From the NCBI RefSeq assembly GCF_051622035.1, contig NC_135365.1:6293501-6357500 (forward strand): 64,000 nt of DNA, in the 5' to 3' direction. The translations under genes and the position numbers were made by a program. Source of the stretch: Arctopsyche grandis (Eukaryota > Arthropoda > Insecta > Trichoptera > Hydropsychidae). The notes under the pieces are model-generated. The model was not told the origin of the DNA. It saw only the letters and a list, made by a program, of their open reading frames with translations, and made no database searches. Numbering within the stretch: the stretch's first letter is position 1; each line of letters starts with the position of its first letter. Below are positions 1 through 43,682 of the stretch, piece by piece.

Positions 1-70
1 AAGATTAGCATGGAACCAAACCTAGTAACCTCTCGATGCTAAACATAAACGCAACCACCGAGCTATATAT
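1..70 (-). mobile_element. SINE head fragment (tRNA-derived family)
   Basis: On the minus strand this reads as the tRNA-like head of the SINE family found elsewhere in the window: an A-box-like segment (TAGCTCGGTGGTTGCG) followed by a CGAGAG block. It matches the head at 60490-60558 (-). It is cut off by the window edge, so the body is not visible. From here to 3970 is the intron in front of the first visible FBXL16 exon. Confidence 0.55.
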
Positions 71-1860
71 CTTGAATATATATATATGTATATAGGTATA
101 TATATCTAGGTATATAGCTTGAAGATCGTGTATCGCTCGATGGAGTGGGTTAAAAATTTATAGTAATTTATTACTCATGCCTGGCGTTGCTCGGGTAGAT
201 GAAAATTGAAAAAAATCCTTTCCAAAACCCGCTCCCAGTCTAAAGTACCATGGGATGTAATAATATTTCAAATTTGGTGATTCTAAGTTGAAAATTGTAC
301 ATAGGGAAAAACATACTCACATTTATTTTTAAATGCAAATTTAAATACATAATTATGAATATTATTTTATTTTTAAATTGTATATTTAATTCGTTTATTT
401 TTATTCTTGACATTCTGATTTGAAAATAGACTTTATTATATTTGTTCATGTAGTACTGTTTCAGTGATCGCTTTTTATCGATAAAGTCATAAATATTTGA
501 TTTAATTAAAATAAATTAACTTTATAAAAAGTGCCTTTAAAATATAAAATACACCGGATTATTTTTAGTGAAAACCTGTCTCGTTTTAAGGGAAACATTA
601 TAATTTTATAATTTAGTTTATGAAACATTGGATTAAGTAAATTTAAAAGAAAGGATTTGATGTTGAAAATTATGTGTATAAAAGGTTCAAAGTATTTTCT
701 TTACAAGCCCAAAAGGCCACTTTAAATTACCTTAAGGCTTAACTTTGTAATGTGTATGAGACTGGAAAATAAAATAAATAAATTTTATAAATAAAAAAAA
801 GATATAACGTTGACATTTTACTCCATATGGATATGAAGATAAAATTTTATTAATTTAAATACAAGTTTAAATATCCCCGGATTTTATGAATTCTAAATAT
901 AACACATGTATCGAATGTGAAATCCTACGTATATTAAAGTCCTAAAGTCTACTATAACAATAGATAATAGACTGGGCGATGAATCTATTTTTATTTCGTT
1001 AAGCATACATACATACATATGTATATCCTGAGTTGTTAATACATACATATACATTGTATATGTGTGATATATTATATGAAAAAGTGAACTCGAGCGTTCT
1101 TAACGTTATACATATGTAATAAACATTACATAACAGTATCAACAGGAAATTTTCTCACGTGTGAGATTATTCAATTAATTTCCCTAGACGCATTAACCGC
1201 TTTTCCACGCTCCGAAGGTTATTCATAATTTGTATGCTGGATATAATCAAATTGAAATCCCGCCTCTAATCCCAATAATCAAAACAGGCTATATGTTTGC
1301 TCTAATAATATAATTACATATGTACATACGTGCATTAAGTTGACATTGACATATGTATGTACATATGTTCGCACATATGCATATCAGTGAATCTCGGAAA
1401 AAAATTCGGTCACGGAACACTGGTAGTTCACGGTCGTAACAATATTAGTTCGCAGCATAGTTTCACTGTGATGAATGTTTTACTATATTTCATTTTATAT
1501 TATCTTGGGAAGATTTTTCTTTTTCTTTTTCTTGTCCAGCTAATTTTGTGACTTTCGAGAATTCCGTATAAAAATAGCCTCCAATATATTTTAAATTATA
1601 AAGAAAATTGAACGTCTATTAAACTTTCAAGCCACAACCTCTCAATAACGAATAAGAAGCTATTAATTTATTATAGTGCCAAAAAATTTGCCTCTCATTA
1701 TGGGAAAGTACTCTAGTTGTGGGTTTTATTTTTACTAGTGTTGTGTCCGTTGATATTTCAACTGAATTTATTAATTTATTAAATAGCAAATTACTAATGA
1801 ATTATTTCACAATTTCAAAATAAACAATTTCAAACTTAAACTAACAACTATAATATAACA
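71..1860. other. AT-rich intronic DNA, no gene seen
   Basis: This is the upstream intron of FBXL16. It is low-complexity AT-rich sequence with short ATACATATGTA-type microsatellites (about 1000-1060 and 1310-1385). The short ORFs are unconvincing: biased composition and no domain. A fragment at about 175-230 (GTTGCTCGGGTAG) resembles the start of the ACTAG repeat family described below. Confidence 0.5.
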
Positions 1861-1863
1861 TAA

Positions 1864-2495
1864 TTGTAAATAGGTTTTTGAGCTCTTTTTCCTATTATGC
1901 TGTACATTAACATTAGAATAATATAATACTATGATTACTAACCAAATTAAATTAAATTGTAAAATAGAAAATGATCAGTAGATCAGTAGCTATTAAAATA
2001 GATATAAGATGTATTGTGAACATAATTTCGTAATAATAAAAAGCATTTAAAAATCAAAAATAATATAACATAGTTAACAAAATTCACAAAACTATAATTA
2101 GTAAACCTAAAATAATATAATATAATTCAACATAGCATTTTATTAAACTTTCGTATATATGTACATAATTACGTCATCTTCCACAGAGTTATGCATTAAC
2201 ACCCTTCAAGAAAGCACCAATGTTACTAGCACCTCTAATGCTCTCAGGAAGGTCATTGTATATTTGAACACCTCTGTGGAAAACACCTGCAGGCTTTGCT
2301 TTCTTAACTCTACCTATAATTAATTTATTCCTATTTCTAGTTTTATAATTATGTATATCTCTATATGATTATTAAAATATTTGGGTAATAGATTCTTATC
2401 TAGCTTATATACAAATTTTAAAGTGGTTAATTTAAGACTATTTCTAATATCCAACCATTTCAATTCATCTAACATACTTCTAATATTCTTACGTT
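1864..2495 (-). pseudogene. Non-LTR retrotransposon 3' end: RT C-terminus plus 3' UTR
   Basis: On the minus strand 2495-2160 encodes a decayed C-terminal tail of a CR1/Jockey-type reverse transcriptase. Readable pieces include LKLTTLKFVYKLDKNLLPKY, then RNKLIIGRVKKAKPAGVFHR, then VQIYNDLPESIRG, which match the usual 'LPEYL..R..KAK...LF..G...YN.LP..I' tail. Downstream on the same strand, 2062-1864 is nearly identical to 45298-45096, so it is probably the element's 3' UTR. Stops and frameshifts interrupt the frame. Assignment to a non-LTR element is solid by motif; the clade is uncertain. Confidence 0.65.
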
Positions 2496-3029
2496 AATTG
2501 ATACATGAACCACGCCCGAGGCTATTGTCGCTAGCAATTTCAGCATGCAAACAACCCTTACGGTAAATTCCCATCACCCCCTCACTCCACCCCGCACTGC
2601 CCCCTCATTCCATCCGGGTACAAATCAGCATGTGTACGAACATACAATATATCTTCGTCTCGCATTCTTCGATCTCTTGCATTCTTACCCTCTGTGACTC
2701 GCTCAGCCGTCCACGTACAAACTAGCATGTTCTTGTTATTGTCAGTGTTCACAGAGCAATATTTTTGCATTCTTATGAACTTCTGATAAATTGTATTATT
2801 TATTTTTTTGAAATCTCCATAAGGGACCTGGGGAACAACAGGCCCCCTAAACGGAAATCGAACAAAAAATGGGTTGTAGAAATAAAATATATTATAAATT
2901 TAATACTCATATCTCTCCTTTTTGTATTAATCTATAATATTGAATACAAACATGATCATATTTAAGTCAATTTAATCAAAAAAACTCGAATAGTAAAAAC
3001 GGGCTAACCACCGGGGCTACATATAAAAA

Positions 3030-3150
3030 AAATCCCCAAAATACACACACACACACACATTTTTTTCTAGATCATGAAAACGCGATCAGTAATCGATTCT
3101 GAGTTCGAATCATTGTTACTACGTACATAGATAAAGTAATAAAAGAAGAG
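3030..3150 (+). repeat. Fragment of the repeat family at 51830-52690
   Basis: The stretch from about 3063 (TTTTTCTAGATCATGAAAAC) to about 3130 matches 52566-52685 apart from a deletion of about 55 bases in this copy. The shared core is rich in GATC palindromes. An (AC)n run precedes it at 3045-3060. The family is not identified. Confidence 0.55.
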
Positions 3151-3970
3151 AAATTGTTGGTTAAAAAAAATATTTAAAATTTCAATAATTACAAACACAG
3201 GGACATTCAAAATCATTGACATCTTCTCATGTACACGAGCTGGAGATTCGTTTTCACATTTTTTGACCAATTTATCATGACGATATATCGCTCATAGAAG
3301 ATATATATACAAACTAGTAGGTAGCATGTCCTTTATCCCCGCGGATGACCGCTATATAAGTCATACTTATATAGCGCTATTATACGCTAATAAAATACTT
3401 CAGGCGTGATTTACTATTTAAATAAATGCTTCGTGTCAATAGACATATTTATTCACTTAAATAAATGTTACAATATATATTAATGGTCCAAAACTCAAAT
3501 TACAAATTCGCTAAAACAGTGCCGCGTAAGTCAAAGCGAGCATGTATCTCTCGATAAAATCGTTAGCTGCGATGAATATGCATGAGTAGCAATCTCTACG
3601 ATCGATAAATCGGCGAAAGATAATCGCTCAATTTGTGAACAACATATTACCTATATATTATATTCAACTTTCGTTCACACACAAATAACCAAAACCGTTT
3701 TACGTCTACGTGTGAGCCGTCCGGTCTATAATGTAATTTTTTCTCACGCGGCACATAGTTTGGGAACCGGCGCAGTTCATCTATATATATACATATGTAT
3801 ATGTATACCTGAAGTAGAGCGCACACCAATCATTATGTCGACGATTAGAGCTCATCCTCCACCGTAGGCGGGCAATATCCGGAATAGTCCACCGGATATG
3901 AAACGATTCGCAATTCGCAACGGTTAGGGTTTTTTCCAATGGTGCTAATTATGTATGTGTTTTGTTACAG

Positions 3971-34577
<30,607 letters not shown>

Positions 34578-34912
34578 AAGATAGTCAAAACGGACACACT
34601 CCACATTACTACGACAATTATATTATAACACACTCATAGTACGTTCTATAGAGAGTCAATTTCTCGGTGTTTCTTTATGTTTCGTTTCCATTGTTCTTAT
34701 TTTCGACAACAAAATATGAAAATCGCGAAACTTGTACGTAGTAAGATTTATGTATATTACATAAGAAATTGATTATAAACGCTTTCAACTTTGTTCACAT
34801 TTGATGAACAGTTTATGAATACAATGTGTGATCAAAAATGCGGTGCAATACAAATTTAAGGTGTTCTTTTACTTCTATATAAAACTCCTTTGGAATCATC
34901 TTTGGTTATTAT

Positions 34913-35584
34913 CAGGGGCGTCATTTAGGGGGGGGCTGGGGTGGGCAACCACCCCCCCCTAGATTTGAACGAGACTATCCACGTTGTTTAATGTATTATT
35001 ATGAATTAAAATACTAAACCAACAAACCTTTAATAGATTTTTAAAATTATGTTACTATTAATTTTATTGATAAAAATAAAAATAAATTATTAAAAGAAAT
35101 AGTTAAAATTTCGATGCGGTGCAAACGATCGACAAGTGCCAGACAAACTGAACCACAGATTAACGACACGTGTACCTTATGCGTGCGCACTACTCGCACT
35201 TACACTAAGCTAAATCTACCCGAAGTCCCGACATACCTACCCTGTATACGTTATGTGCTTCTGATACTTTAGTTCCGAATTTTGCCTTATTAAACTCGCC
35301 AGAAAGATCCAACTCAATTTTAATAATTACCATTTTAATAATTGCATCTGTGCACATCGAAAGGTTACGCATCATCTGATGTGCAATCTATCATTCGTGA
35401 AGTCGAGAATTGCGTTTAAAGCAAACATCCAGTTAATGTGGTTCAGTCTGTCTGGCGCTTGTCGATCGTTTGCACCAAACCCTTCAAATTCATATACGCT
35501 CATCTTTTTACACAAAAAATGCACCCCATGGTCAAAAATTTTGCCTTCCCCCCCCCCCTGGGAAAAGCTGAAATGACGCTCCTG
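34913..35584. mobile_element. Non-autonomous hAT element, 672 bp, 8-bp duplication
   Basis: The ends are CAGGGGCGTCATTTAGGGGG (34913) and GAAATGACGCTCCTG (35584), with a perfect GTTATTAT duplication at 34905-34912 and 35585-35592. The G-run/C-run just inside each terminus is typical of CAGGGGCG hAT families. Frames inside are short and lack the hAT transposase domain. It lies 336 bases past the FBXL16 stop, possibly in its 3' UTR. Confidence 0.8.
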
Positions 35585-36872
35585 GTTATTATGAAAAATA
35601 GCAACCAAATGAGATGTGTATGGTATGTAAGGACAGTCAATGTTTTTACACAAAAAATCTTATAAATAATGCAATATCTGAACTACCAAAAAAAATTGAT
35701 ATTGTGCGTAATCACCTTATTTTTTGATCACTCTTCGTATGATTATATTTATATATATGTACGTATGTAAAACTTTAAGTATTTTATTTTATGTTGATAA
35801 TATTATTTGTATATATTATTGTTACGATCATTTTGTTTTGTATACGTTGTTTCTTTACAGCAAGATGATTTTTTTTTAATTTATCATTCACATATGTAAG
35901 TCGATTGAAATCGTGTAAGCGCTGCTTTAGGGTTTAGAATGAATCTAGCGTTATCTTATGTACGGGAAAAATTAATTAGTTAATTTTAAAAGTTCTTGTG
36001 TGGAAACTTTGCGTCGGAGCGGGCGAGGAAAGTTTTAAAATTATTACACTGAAGGGTATTAATTAATTTTCGTATTCTTTTAAAATATTCAAAATTAAAT
36101 TCTGTCGGTATTAATTTTTATCCTAAATCTGTGTAAGAATCTTTGTGTGTTATTTAATTTTTAAATGTATCAAAAGCATGTGAAGGAACGATACGTTTTA
36201 GCGAGAGCGCACATACATATAATATAATAACTTATACTGTCGGCCAAAAGTTTGAAAGCACTCTTGTTTTGTGTTTAATAGTACCTAAGTTACACTGCTA
36301 CACTGTTTTTTATTAATTTCATCAGGATTAAACAACCCTCGTACTTCTATATAAATGTTGAAGAGTATTTTAAGTTGTAAAATAGGAAATAAAACAAACA
36401 TGGGGTGCAAATGTTCATATTTCTAAGAGCAGTGTCTTATTAGATTCAAACTCAACATTTTTTTTATAGTCAATTGTAGTCGTTTTTGAAATAATTCATC
36501 ACTTTTTATTATATGTATATTAAAAGAAAAACATCCTTGCGGGGGCGGTTGATTATTTGTTTTAATTAAGTTTGCAAATGAAAGCAAGATACAAAAACAT
36601 GAATACTTCTGAACTTTTAGCTGGAAGTATGTATGAAAAATGAAATATTCTTTTCAACTACAAATCATACACAGTATTGTTCGTTTTTTTGTAACCGATT
36701 CAATCAAGTGGTAAAAAGTTTACATTTTCAAATGAAAAAAAAATGAAAACACGGAACAAAGGTCTAAGACTGAATAAATCTATGACTTATCTAAGAATAT
36801 GCGACTTTTTCTACAAAAATTTTATAATCTTAAAAGATGTGACACAATGTATTTTCAAAATCTCAACGACGT

Positions 36873-36905
36873 ATGATGACGATGATGATGATGATGATGA
36901 TGATG
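36873..36905. repeat. (GAT)n microsatellite
   Basis: About eleven GAT units; the open frame through it reads as an Asp run and is not a gene. Confidence 0.9.
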
Positions 36906-38059
36906 CTAACCAATCATCCAGTCAGAATCTTAAATCGACGGACGCTAACTAGTTCCTCAATGGTTTATAATTTAACATTTTAGTTACCGTAGTTGTTGTG
37001 TTTATTGATTTCGATTCCGAGTTGTCCATTATACATATATTAAATTCTAATACATTACTTTACATTCTAGATTAGTAAATAATGTACACACAAACAAATG
37101 AAGTGAACATAAAAAACGCTTAGTAAAAGTATCTCGGTAGAATATTTTAAACGTCGACAGGAGATTTATTTTAGAAATTACTGCTAAACGCGACTGGTAA
37201 AAACGATAAATTATTACACTCATCTTAGAAACGCCACTGACCTTTATATACATAAATATATATATTAAATGAATGTGAAAATTTGTGATAGCTTACCTTA
37301 ATACCGAACAATTGAGAGCACGTTGTATACTTTGACTATAAGATGCATCTATTTATAACCGAAGACTGCAATGTGCTTTCAATTTAGTCACGACAAGACA
37401 TTCAAACATAATGTAAGACTTTTCAAAAATACCTTATAATATAATTACGCTGTTTAAATTTCACTTTTTTACGACTTCATATTCAATAAGTGCATATACA
37501 AAAAAAAAAATACTAATAATAGTTCGGATAAAATACAGATGATCATATAAAATCACTGGATTTGCTATTTTGACGCACCCTTATTGTAAATATTATATTA
37601 AATAAATAAAAAATATATACCTACCTATATATATTTCCTGCTCAATATTGTAAATGTATTAAAAAAATAATAAAATTAAAAAATTTGGAAGGAAAATTGT
37701 ATCTAGTATAGCTTCGTTAAACATAAAGGCTAAAATTCTGCATATATGTACAGCCATCTGCATATATACAGCCTCTATGATTAGCGAACGCTGTACCGTT
37801 CAACGTATTGCACATCTGCTCTGTGAGCCGAGGATTAAAAAATTACACAAAGCCGCCAGGATTGATTTTCTTTACTTATTCGTATTAAGTTTTGATCCAC
37901 ATTCCAAAAGTATTATGTATATTTAGTTACATCAAATTTCATACAAGCGGAATAATCATTATATATCTATTATGTATACTTTATGTGCATTAGCTACTGG
38001 GACCTAAAAAAAAGATACAAAAATGCCATATACGTGTAAACAAAACTGTGAATCTTTCA

Positions 38060-38064
<5 letters not shown>

Positions 38065-38125
<61 letters not shown>
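38065..38125. repeat. (AT)n microsatellite, about 60 bp
   Basis: Uninterrupted AT dinucleotide tract in AT-rich DNA. Confidence 0.9.
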
Positions 38126-38127
<2 letters not shown>

Positions 38128-38988
38128 TATATTATTAATACATAATCATCACAATGTCATTATTATATAGTCGGCAATGAAAAGAATAGTGTTGTTTAGA
38201 TTAGTACGGTGTGTTCGAAATGGAATAAATATTAATATACATATACATATATATGATTAATGATAATGCAAATTTGGAAACGTTTGATTTTTTTTGTTGT
38301 GCAATTGATATATTATGCTTAAAAGAGTAAGGTGCAAGTACTAGATCTATTTTATTTTTAGACGACACGTTTGTGTGTAAATAATGTACCATAGTTGTAT
38401 TTGTCATGTGACGATTGGTGTGTAATAAATAATATAAAACAAATAATGGCATGAATATATATATATGTATTTGTGCACGGTATTCCATAAATCCTTAAGC
38501 GTGTGTGCGAACACGGAGCGTTTTGACTCGTTGACTTCGACGAACGATTAGAAATTGATGATAACGTCCATTTTGTCCAGAAATATTTTTAATCGATAAG
38601 AATTTCGACTGCTTATGATAGAGATCATATTTAACTATGCTATCAATAAGTGAAACACCTGTGAGAATACTATTATAGACTGTATTCTATAACATTTCAG
38701 CTTTCTTCATGTTTTTGTTTACTTTTGTAATTGTTTCGGTTCGTTTGACGATTGTTTTATAATGTAACGAAATCAAAATGCAAAACCTTAGTCAAATTAT
38801 CCACATATTATATATAAAACATCAAAGCCACATACAAAAGATTACTTTGGATATTATAAAGCAAAGACGGCAACGGAGCAAATTATAGACTTCAATCTGA
38901 ATTTAAACATTAATAATCTTGAACAAACGTAATCTAACCAAAAATTTGTCTTACTTATTCAACAGATATTATATTACAAATAAATAAA

Positions 38989-39282
38989 GGTTGTGGCTAT
39001 TTGCAGGTACTATATCTGTGAATTATTGGCTATTTGCAGGTACTATATCTGCAACAGGCGCAACGCAATTTATTTGCCTCATGTATAATGAACGATTTAT
39101 TAAACAAGTCTAGCATACATTAAATGTAAGAAATTATAATCGGATTATAAGTTAACGCGCATGCGCAGAAGGCTTTGCGCCTGTCGCAGATATTGTACCT
39201 ACAAATAGTCAATAATTCGCAGATATAGTACCTGCAAATAGCCAATAATTCGTAGATATAGTACCTGCAAATAGCCACAACC
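38989..39282. mobile_element. 294-bp element with long inverted ends built from ~33-bp direct repeats
   Basis: The termini are GGTTGTGGCTATTTGCAGGT and its inverse at the right. A 9-bp duplication, ATAAATAAA, flanks it (38980-38988, 39283-39291). The unit GGCTATTTGCAGGTACTATA plus TCTGCGAATTATT occurs twice at the left and three times (inverted) at the right. The interior includes GCGCATGCGCAGAAGG. An 8-9 bp duplication fits hAT-like or Merlin-like insertion, but the low-complexity target makes the length uncertain. Confidence 0.7.
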
Positions 39283-39299
39283 ATAAATAAAAGCGTTCA

Positions 39300-40830
39300 A
39301 CAACTAAAGCTAGCCAAAATTTAACGTTATGTATTTATATTTTGGGAAATTTGTCTATTTGAAAAGGTATTAGATATCAAACAGCGCACGATATTCCATC
39401 AACTACCAAAATTCTTATTCTTTCCATTTTACACGAAAGATATGAAGATAATACAAATATAGACTTAATATTTCCAAGGTTTAAAATTTAATTTTGTACA
39501 TATAATACATTACTTATAATAAATCACCCTGTGAAAAAAATGTCAAAATATTCAATATGAATTTGTTCATGTGTTCAAAAATTGTGATGAATCTCCGAAC
39601 TCAAAAAATTCGCTTGATGCGGTCAAAGTTTGTGATTTGCTTCGTTGGGCGATCATCGTGAAGTCACCGTTAACCCTAAATTAAAATTAGTTTATTATTA
39701 AAATCAATTCCAATAGACGTGAACGAATTGTGATTAAATTATTGCGAGGCGAGCTATTTTCAGTTTCGTCGGTATCGGCTCGGAAATATTCCGCAATTGT
39801 ATTATGAATCTAATTGTGGATCTACAATCAATGATGCAATTTGGTGTATATTCTAAATAAATAAATATAAAAATGTGTCATAAAAAGCTATATGGGAAAA
39901 TATGTGTTTGAAAAATGGTATTATAAATCATTATACGGATAAGATCAAAAAAATTATTATATGCTAGCGACTAGGGGACTATTGTATATAAGAAAAAAGC
40001 AATACCAAAAAAAATTTGAGAACAATGACAAAGCGGAAAATGACTGTGAAAAAAAGTGTTTGTTATTCTCTAATTCTGTTACCTTGTATTCTTATATAAA
40101 TAATGAGTTATCTTGTTCTTTCTTTGATTATTGCCCTAATTATGTCTATTTGTTCTTAACGGGCAGGTGCAAATTGCATATAGATATTTGTATGTGAAAT
40201 TTCCTCTTAGGAGTCTTATGCTAATAAAAAATACAAACATGAAATGCGTTTTTCCTCTATTTACTACCATCATACATATACCCGACTTCTATACATAACG
40301 TTTAATTGCTAAAATCAAAGAATATACACATCTACACATATAAATAATGAAGCTCTGGGACGTCATTTCAACTTTTTACAGGCCAAAGTTGACTTTTTAG
40401 AAGCTTTTGATCAACATCTTGCAGTTCTGATAACTTGTTGCCGTTTCTGCTGGCTATAATTGATTTGATTACGATTCATAGTATTTCAAATCACGTGCAT
40501 GTTCCTGCCTGATCAAATCTAAATGACCAAAGATTATCCCCAAATATTATCACTGATAATGCTCATTATTGAAAAATCTCAGCTCGAATTTCATGGACTG
40601 CTCGAATTATCCTAAAACTTTATTAAAGTTCACGTACATATATTTTGCAGTGACGGTAAAATATATATGTTTTGTTATCAATTAGTTTTGTGAAATAAAC
40701 TAATCCTTTCTATTCTTTAAATTGAAAATTAGAATACAGCTTTTTTTATAGTTGTCTTCGACCGTATGATTTATCATATCAGTATTTCTATGGTGATTGC
40801 TGTATTCAATTTTGTAAATATATTTTATAA
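39300..40830. other. AT-rich intergenic DNA, no gene seen
   Basis: There are several short AT-biased frames (for example 39961-40197) but none has a recognisable domain or splice context. Confidence 0.35.
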
Positions 40831-40839
40831 AAAAATGTA

Positions 40840-41030
40840 TGGACCGCAAGACGTACGAAGATCCATCCTCAAAGAGCCGACACTTTCCTCAACATGCAGG
40901 AAAACGGTTCTTTCACACTTTGGCCATATTGCCAGGAAGAATGTGGAAAGTCTGGAAAGGCTGGTAGTCACCGGAACAACGCTGAGCATTGAGAAAAGGA
41001 GGAAGAAGACATTTTCACGCCACCTATTAT
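40840..41030 (+). pseudogene. LINE RT C-terminal fragment
   Basis: It reads GPQDVRRSILKEPTLSSTCR, then HFGHIARKNVESLERLVVTG. This is the same tail as in the copies at 15239-15650 (-) and 58129-58590 (+). It is about 60 residues and flanked by unrelated AT-rich DNA. Confidence 0.6.
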
Positions 41031-41655
41031 CAACGATATCTATCTTATAGATATTTATCACTGTGCTGTACTCTTCATTAGAATGAAATATTCAATTTGA
41101 GAAGTATATACGTAAGTAACGCAAATAAAACCAGACAATTCCGACATCTGAGGATTTGAAATCTTTTCTGAATATTACCGATAAATTCATTGGAAAAGAA
41201 GTTAAGATTTAAACCATAGAAAAATATATTATTTTTTATTTATTTATCGATATTTGGATAAAGATATGCTGGCATGATACTTATGAATGCAAGTTTGAAA
41301 CTAAATCTTGTAATTTTTTTTTGTATGAAGTTTGGAGGATTTAAAAACACTGTATTGACAGCCTTTGAATGAAATTTTATTAAAAACACAGCATATGTGT
41401 TTACAGCCTTTAGTAAGTTAATAAGAAAAATACATATCCATTAAATTATCGTAGATTGAAAAGGTCTTACATGTATATAATACATTCTAGGATCATGTCC
41501 AATTCATTGATTGGTAAATAATAAGTTGGGCTTGGAAAGAGGTATGATTAAATAAAACTCAAACATACAAACATCAATTTCATATATACATAGATATAAA
41601 TATTATTTACAAGTCGTACAAACAATATATAAATACATCGTTTACATAAAGTCAA

Positions 41656-42578
41656 TCAATCTTCATCCCTCTCTTCCCCTTCCCCGTCTTCTTCTTGAAC
41701 ATTTGCATTATTCTCCCACCACGTAAGAAGACCCAATCCCGGTTCGTTAATGGTCGCCAATAGCCGGTAAGGAGTCTTGGAATTATTAGAGCCTCCTTCA
41801 GCTACGTTAGAAGTAGTATTACTACTGCTAGAATGGTCTAAGCCTGGCGGCTCAGCCGGTGAAGTTTCTTGAAAGCTTTCCGACGTGACGCGAAATCGAA
41901 TAGTTTCACCTAAAAATACCCACAAAATTAATGAAATACGAAAACAACAAATGAAATTAGAATTTTCATTAATTACCAGCGTCCATGAAAAGATCATGCT
42001 TCTCCTCATTTTCACCCGGATATTCCCATACCCAAGCTTGGTCGGTTTCGTCGAATCGGGAAGGATGTTGCAATCCACTGACAGGTATCAAGATATCATC
42101 GAAGAAGCCGAGAGTAACTAAAAATACATTACTGTGAATTTGAATGTACTGAAAAATATAAGATTTTTTTTATCAGGAATATTGTTACCATGGACACCAT
42201 CTCTGCTACAACTTCTTATTTTACCGATTAGAATCTCTTCGACGTCGGGTCTGAATACAATATACCTAAAGTTAACTTCAGTGTATGAGGCTCCATCTCC
42301 GGGAAATATATAGGAATGGCCTAGTTTGGTTATGTCGAATAATGCAATACACAACCCCACGTTTAATACTACCTGCAAATTGATACGAGATATGAATACT
42401 GTATAGCTAACATTGATTGATAATTAATTTACTAAAACTTATTTAAAGAAAATGCGAATATGCATACCTTATTTGCTAATTTTCTATTTAATTCAGTAGA
42501 AACTGATGTTGCTAGAGGTAATTTCAATAGAGCTGGTGGTGTGCGCGCCAATTGGCGCATTTCCGATAGAACGAACAT
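41656..42578 (-). CDS. Polr3H: RNA polymerase III subunit RPC8 (POLR3H homologue), complete
   Basis: Four minus-strand exons: 42578-42468 (ATG), 42372-42189, 42117-41977 and 41909-41656 (TGA). All junctions are GT-AG and join in frame (690 nt, 229 aa). Exon 1 starts MFVLSEM, the conserved start of this family, and contains LNRKLANK. Exon 2 gives [20 protein letters not shown] then [18 protein letters not shown] and EILIGKI. Exon 3 gives [18 protein letters not shown] and WVWEYP. Exon 4 gives [12 protein letters not shown] and [13 protein letters not shown]8 pairs with RPC9 to form the Pol III stalk: an N-terminal Rpb7-like tip domain, then an OB fold (from about residue 80). The human protein stops just after the LLSWW region; here about 19 further residues form an acidic tail ([12 protein letters not shown]). 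It is transcribed away from the ASPSCR1 gene. Confidence 0.92.
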
Positions 42579-43237
42579 AGTTATGGCGAATATTAGCTAA
42601 AGAGAACAATCATATTTCTTTTTGATGTAAAATCAAAACTAAACTACATCAGCCTGCCTCATAACCTCCCAACGAACATACCGGTTGAAATGAGAAACGT
42701 CACATTCGTTACCATCAATGTTGCCACATCGGAATAATACAAGAACTGTCATTTTATATTCACGATTTTTCCCAAAGATCATACGAGGCGTATTAGTTCG
42801 CTAATAATTATATTATTATATATATTACGTGTTAGTGCAAATAACTTGCAGATTTGTGAAAAAAATTAAAAAGCCGTAGCCAATTGTTAAGACATTCCAC
42901 TAAGACAAATTAATATTGGTCTCGTATAAATAGGCATTCTGGGATAATGGAATGTCTGTCAACCATTTATCAAGCTACCACATTGGGGCATGTTATACTA
43001 GTAGCGTCGCCAGGCCCGTGCGGGGAGTGCGGTCTGCACCAGGTAACATCATTTTTGGGGTGGCACCAAATTCTTCAAACTGAAAAACGCTACTTCAAAA
43101 TATTCGTTGTATGACGGTCCTCTAGCGGCTACACGTCTCATTGAAATTCTGTATATATACAGCTACCGTGAAATCTGTCTGGTACAGCTATATATAGCAT
43201 CAAATATGAGCCATAATTGGCTTTTATTCAAACATAC
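42579..43237. other. Upstream region of POLR3H with MITE-like scraps
   Basis: It should hold the POLR3H promoter (minus strand); no clear TATA is seen. An inverted pair GTTAAGACATTCCA / TGGAATGTCTGTCAAC (42877-42964) suggests a small palindromic element. TAGTAGCGTCGCCAGGCC (43001) looks like a hAT-type terminus without a partner. Confidence 0.35.
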
Positions 43238-43650
43238 TGTTGCGTTGGGGTGGGTGGGGGATCCAAGTGAAAGGCCAAAGTCGTGTCACAGCATTTATTG
43301 GTGATTAAGGAGATACACGCACTGGCAGTGCTCAGTCCAGAATGTCTTGATATCGCCTAAGTACCGCCTTATAAGGAGCAGGTCTCTCAGGACATCTTCG
43401 ACGTCTGATTTGTTTACCTATTGTTATGGTCACGTACTCGGATATGTATTCCCACTACATTCGGTCCCACGGTACCACGGCATCGGTCACTTCTGAGAAG
43501 GGACCAAATAGCGGCCATTGTTTAGCCTACATGCACTTAGAGTCTAGATATAATCCTTGAAACCAATTATAACGGTCACACAGTCTCTGGGATGCTACTC
43601 GGGCTAATCCGATTGCAACTACTCGGCGGCTCTTTTAAGTATACGTAACA
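43238..43650 (+). mobile_element. Solo LTR, family A, 413 bp, ATAC duplication
   Basis: It begins TGTTGCGTTGGGGTGGG and ends AAGTATACGTAACA. ATAC lies on both sides (43234-43237, 43651-43654). It aligns end to end with the minus-oriented copy 51380-51778; shared blocks include GGCCAAAGTCGTGTCACAGC, ATGTCTTGATATCGCCTAAG and CTTCTGAGAAGGGACCAA. The 4-bp duplication and TG...CA ends fit a Ty3/gypsy-type LTR. No internal coding region is nearby. Confidence 0.8.
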
Positions 43651-43682
43651 ATACTCTATATGGTAAACGGGTTATTCCGCAA

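Larger units (their letters stand above)
35600..38988. other. AT-rich DNA downstream of FBXL16, no gene seen
   Basis: It probably includes the FBXL16 3' UTR and intergenic DNA. Contents: a Tc1/mariner-like terminus word CTGTCGGCCAAAAGTTTGAA at 36238 without a partner, a (GAT)n run at 36873-36905, an (AT)n tract at 38065-38125, and several AATAAA words (36386, 36774, 37602) any of which could end the FBXL16 mRNA. Confidence 0.4.

Noticed and set aside
36236..36720. Tc1/mariner element suggested by CTGTCGGCCAAAAGTTTGAA
   Set aside because: No inverted partner terminus or transposase remnant found downstream.
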